A stretch of 64,000 nt of DNA from contig CM019831.1 in the NCBI GenBank assembly GCA_009763385.1, positions 16,580,080-16,644,079 of the forward strand, given 5' to 3'. How positions within the stretch are numbered: position 1 is the stretch's first letter; each line of letters begins with the position of its first letter. This document shows, in pieces, positions 63,560 to 64,000 of the stretch. A model generated the notes under the pieces. The model was not told the DNA's origin. It worked only from the letters and a program-made list of their open reading frames with translations, and searched no databases. The translations under genes and the position numbers were made by a program. This stretch comes from Coix lacryma-jobi var. lacryma-jobi. Its lineage: Eukaryota; Streptophyta; Magnoliopsida; Poales; Poaceae.

Positions 63560-63646
63560 CCGACCTTAGCTCAGTTGGTAGAGCGGAGGACTGTAGTGTG
63601 GTGCAGATTAATCCTTAGGTCGCTGGTTCGAATCCGGCAGGTCGTA
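63560..63646 (+). tRNA. tRNA-Tyr (GTA) with a 14-nt intron
   Basis: Cloverleaf: acceptor CCGACCT (63560-63566), D-arm GCTC-AGTTGGTA-GAGC, anticodon stem GAGGA/TCCTT, anticodon GTA (63593-63595), variable AGGTC, T-arm GCTGG-TTCGAAT-CCGGC, acceptor 3' strand AGGTCGT (63639-63645), discriminator A. The intron 63597-63610 follows position 37, as in all plant tRNA-Tyr genes. A T7-8 run at 63647 is the Pol III terminator. One oddity: position 72 is T instead of the G that pairs with C1, so the first acceptor pair is lost. It may be a slightly damaged gene copy. Confidence 0.85.
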
Positions 63647-63656
63647 TTTTTTTGGT
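63647..63656 (+). terminator. Pol III T-run terminator of tRNA-Tyr
   Basis: An uninterrupted run of Ts begins directly after the discriminator base. Confidence 0.8.
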
Positions 63657-64000
63657 TTTATTTTTTTATTTCTTTTTTGTTTGGATTTTTTTTCCTTTGT
63701 TTGTTTTATTTCGTACCCTATTGTATTTTTTTTTCTTTATTTTGTATTGTCGTTTCTTACCCACACCTGTTTTATTTGAAGCGTGAGGAGTCGGTCAGTC
63801 AGGTCAGGGCTGGCGGCCGGCGCTTTTGCTGGAATCAGGTGGGTGCGCATGCATGCATCGTGATGGCCGGTGGCGGCAGCCGGCAGACCGCCGCTCCACC
63901 GTACCGGGACGTGCGGCGCGAGAGGCACACGTGAGCGGGCGGCGGGAGGTGCATGTGTGGCCGTGTGGGCTAGCTTTCTACGGAGTAATTGCCACGCGTA
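63657..64000. other. T-rich then GC-rich DNA, no gene identified
   Basis: T-rich stretch to about 63770, then GC-rich sequence to the window end with short open frames on both strands. It may be the edge of a neighbouring gene, but nothing can be assigned. Confidence 0.4.

Overview
The window is plant nuclear DNA, almost certainly from a grass (Poaceae, probably panicoid; the species cannot be named from sequence alone). The evidence is four CACTA elements of grass-typical families, Tourist/Stowaway/hAT MITEs, a SIRE-type Copia element with 2-kb LTRs, a Tat/Athila-like Gypsy element with a TGGCGCCGTTG primer-binding site, a grass-type Helitron end (CACGGGCA...CTAG) and an intron-containing plant tRNA-Tyr gene. 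No intact, ordinary single-copy protein gene was found. The host gene content is a RING-finger gene split in two, a pseudogenised NSE1 fragment and one tRNA gene.

Layout. 1-2143: AT-rich intergenic DNA with a hairpin and one TATA motif. 2144-10379: an 8.2-kb CACTA element (TSD TTT) with no recognisable transposase. It carries exon-like pieces of NSE1, a second unidentified gene, a captured promoter and nested smaller elements. 10383-14183: intergenic DNA with a PIF MITE, a 1.1-kb long-TIR Mutator-like element (TSD TTATCACGC) and a 478-bp CACTA (TSD TAA) containing a tRNA-like insert. 14339-35190 (minus): two parts of a ZNF598/HEL2-like RING gene, separated by about 20 kb.

Those 20 kb are a nest. 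A CACTA element (about 15010-34973) contains a 182-bp-LTR Copia element (16147-34847, TSD GACTG). The Copia is itself broken by a hAT MITE, an LTR fragment plus a TRIM multimer, a gag-protease-only Gypsy element (19340-28617, itself holding a 1.5-kb solo LTR) and a 2.4-kb Helitron (30225-32611).

35191-40222 holds a tandem duplication, a 1.4-kb CACTA (TSD GTA), Stowaway MITEs and a PIF element. 40228-53648 is a SIRE-type Copia element (TSD GATCC). It has gag, a broken pol and a third ORF that seems to have its own TATA box and 5'UTR intron. 53704-61791 is an old DNA element split by a third, Tork/Tnt1-like Copia that is degraded and has lost much of its integrase core. 61792-64000 is intergenic DNA with a tandem duplication and tRNA-Tyr(GTA).

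The most interesting points are the SIRE third ORF with its promoter-like upstream region and the GGTACC arrays it shares with the LTR; a Gypsy LTR that appears to have absorbed older copies of its own primer-binding site; the NSE1-carrying CACTA; and the split RING gene. Family names come from remembered motifs and were not checked by database search.
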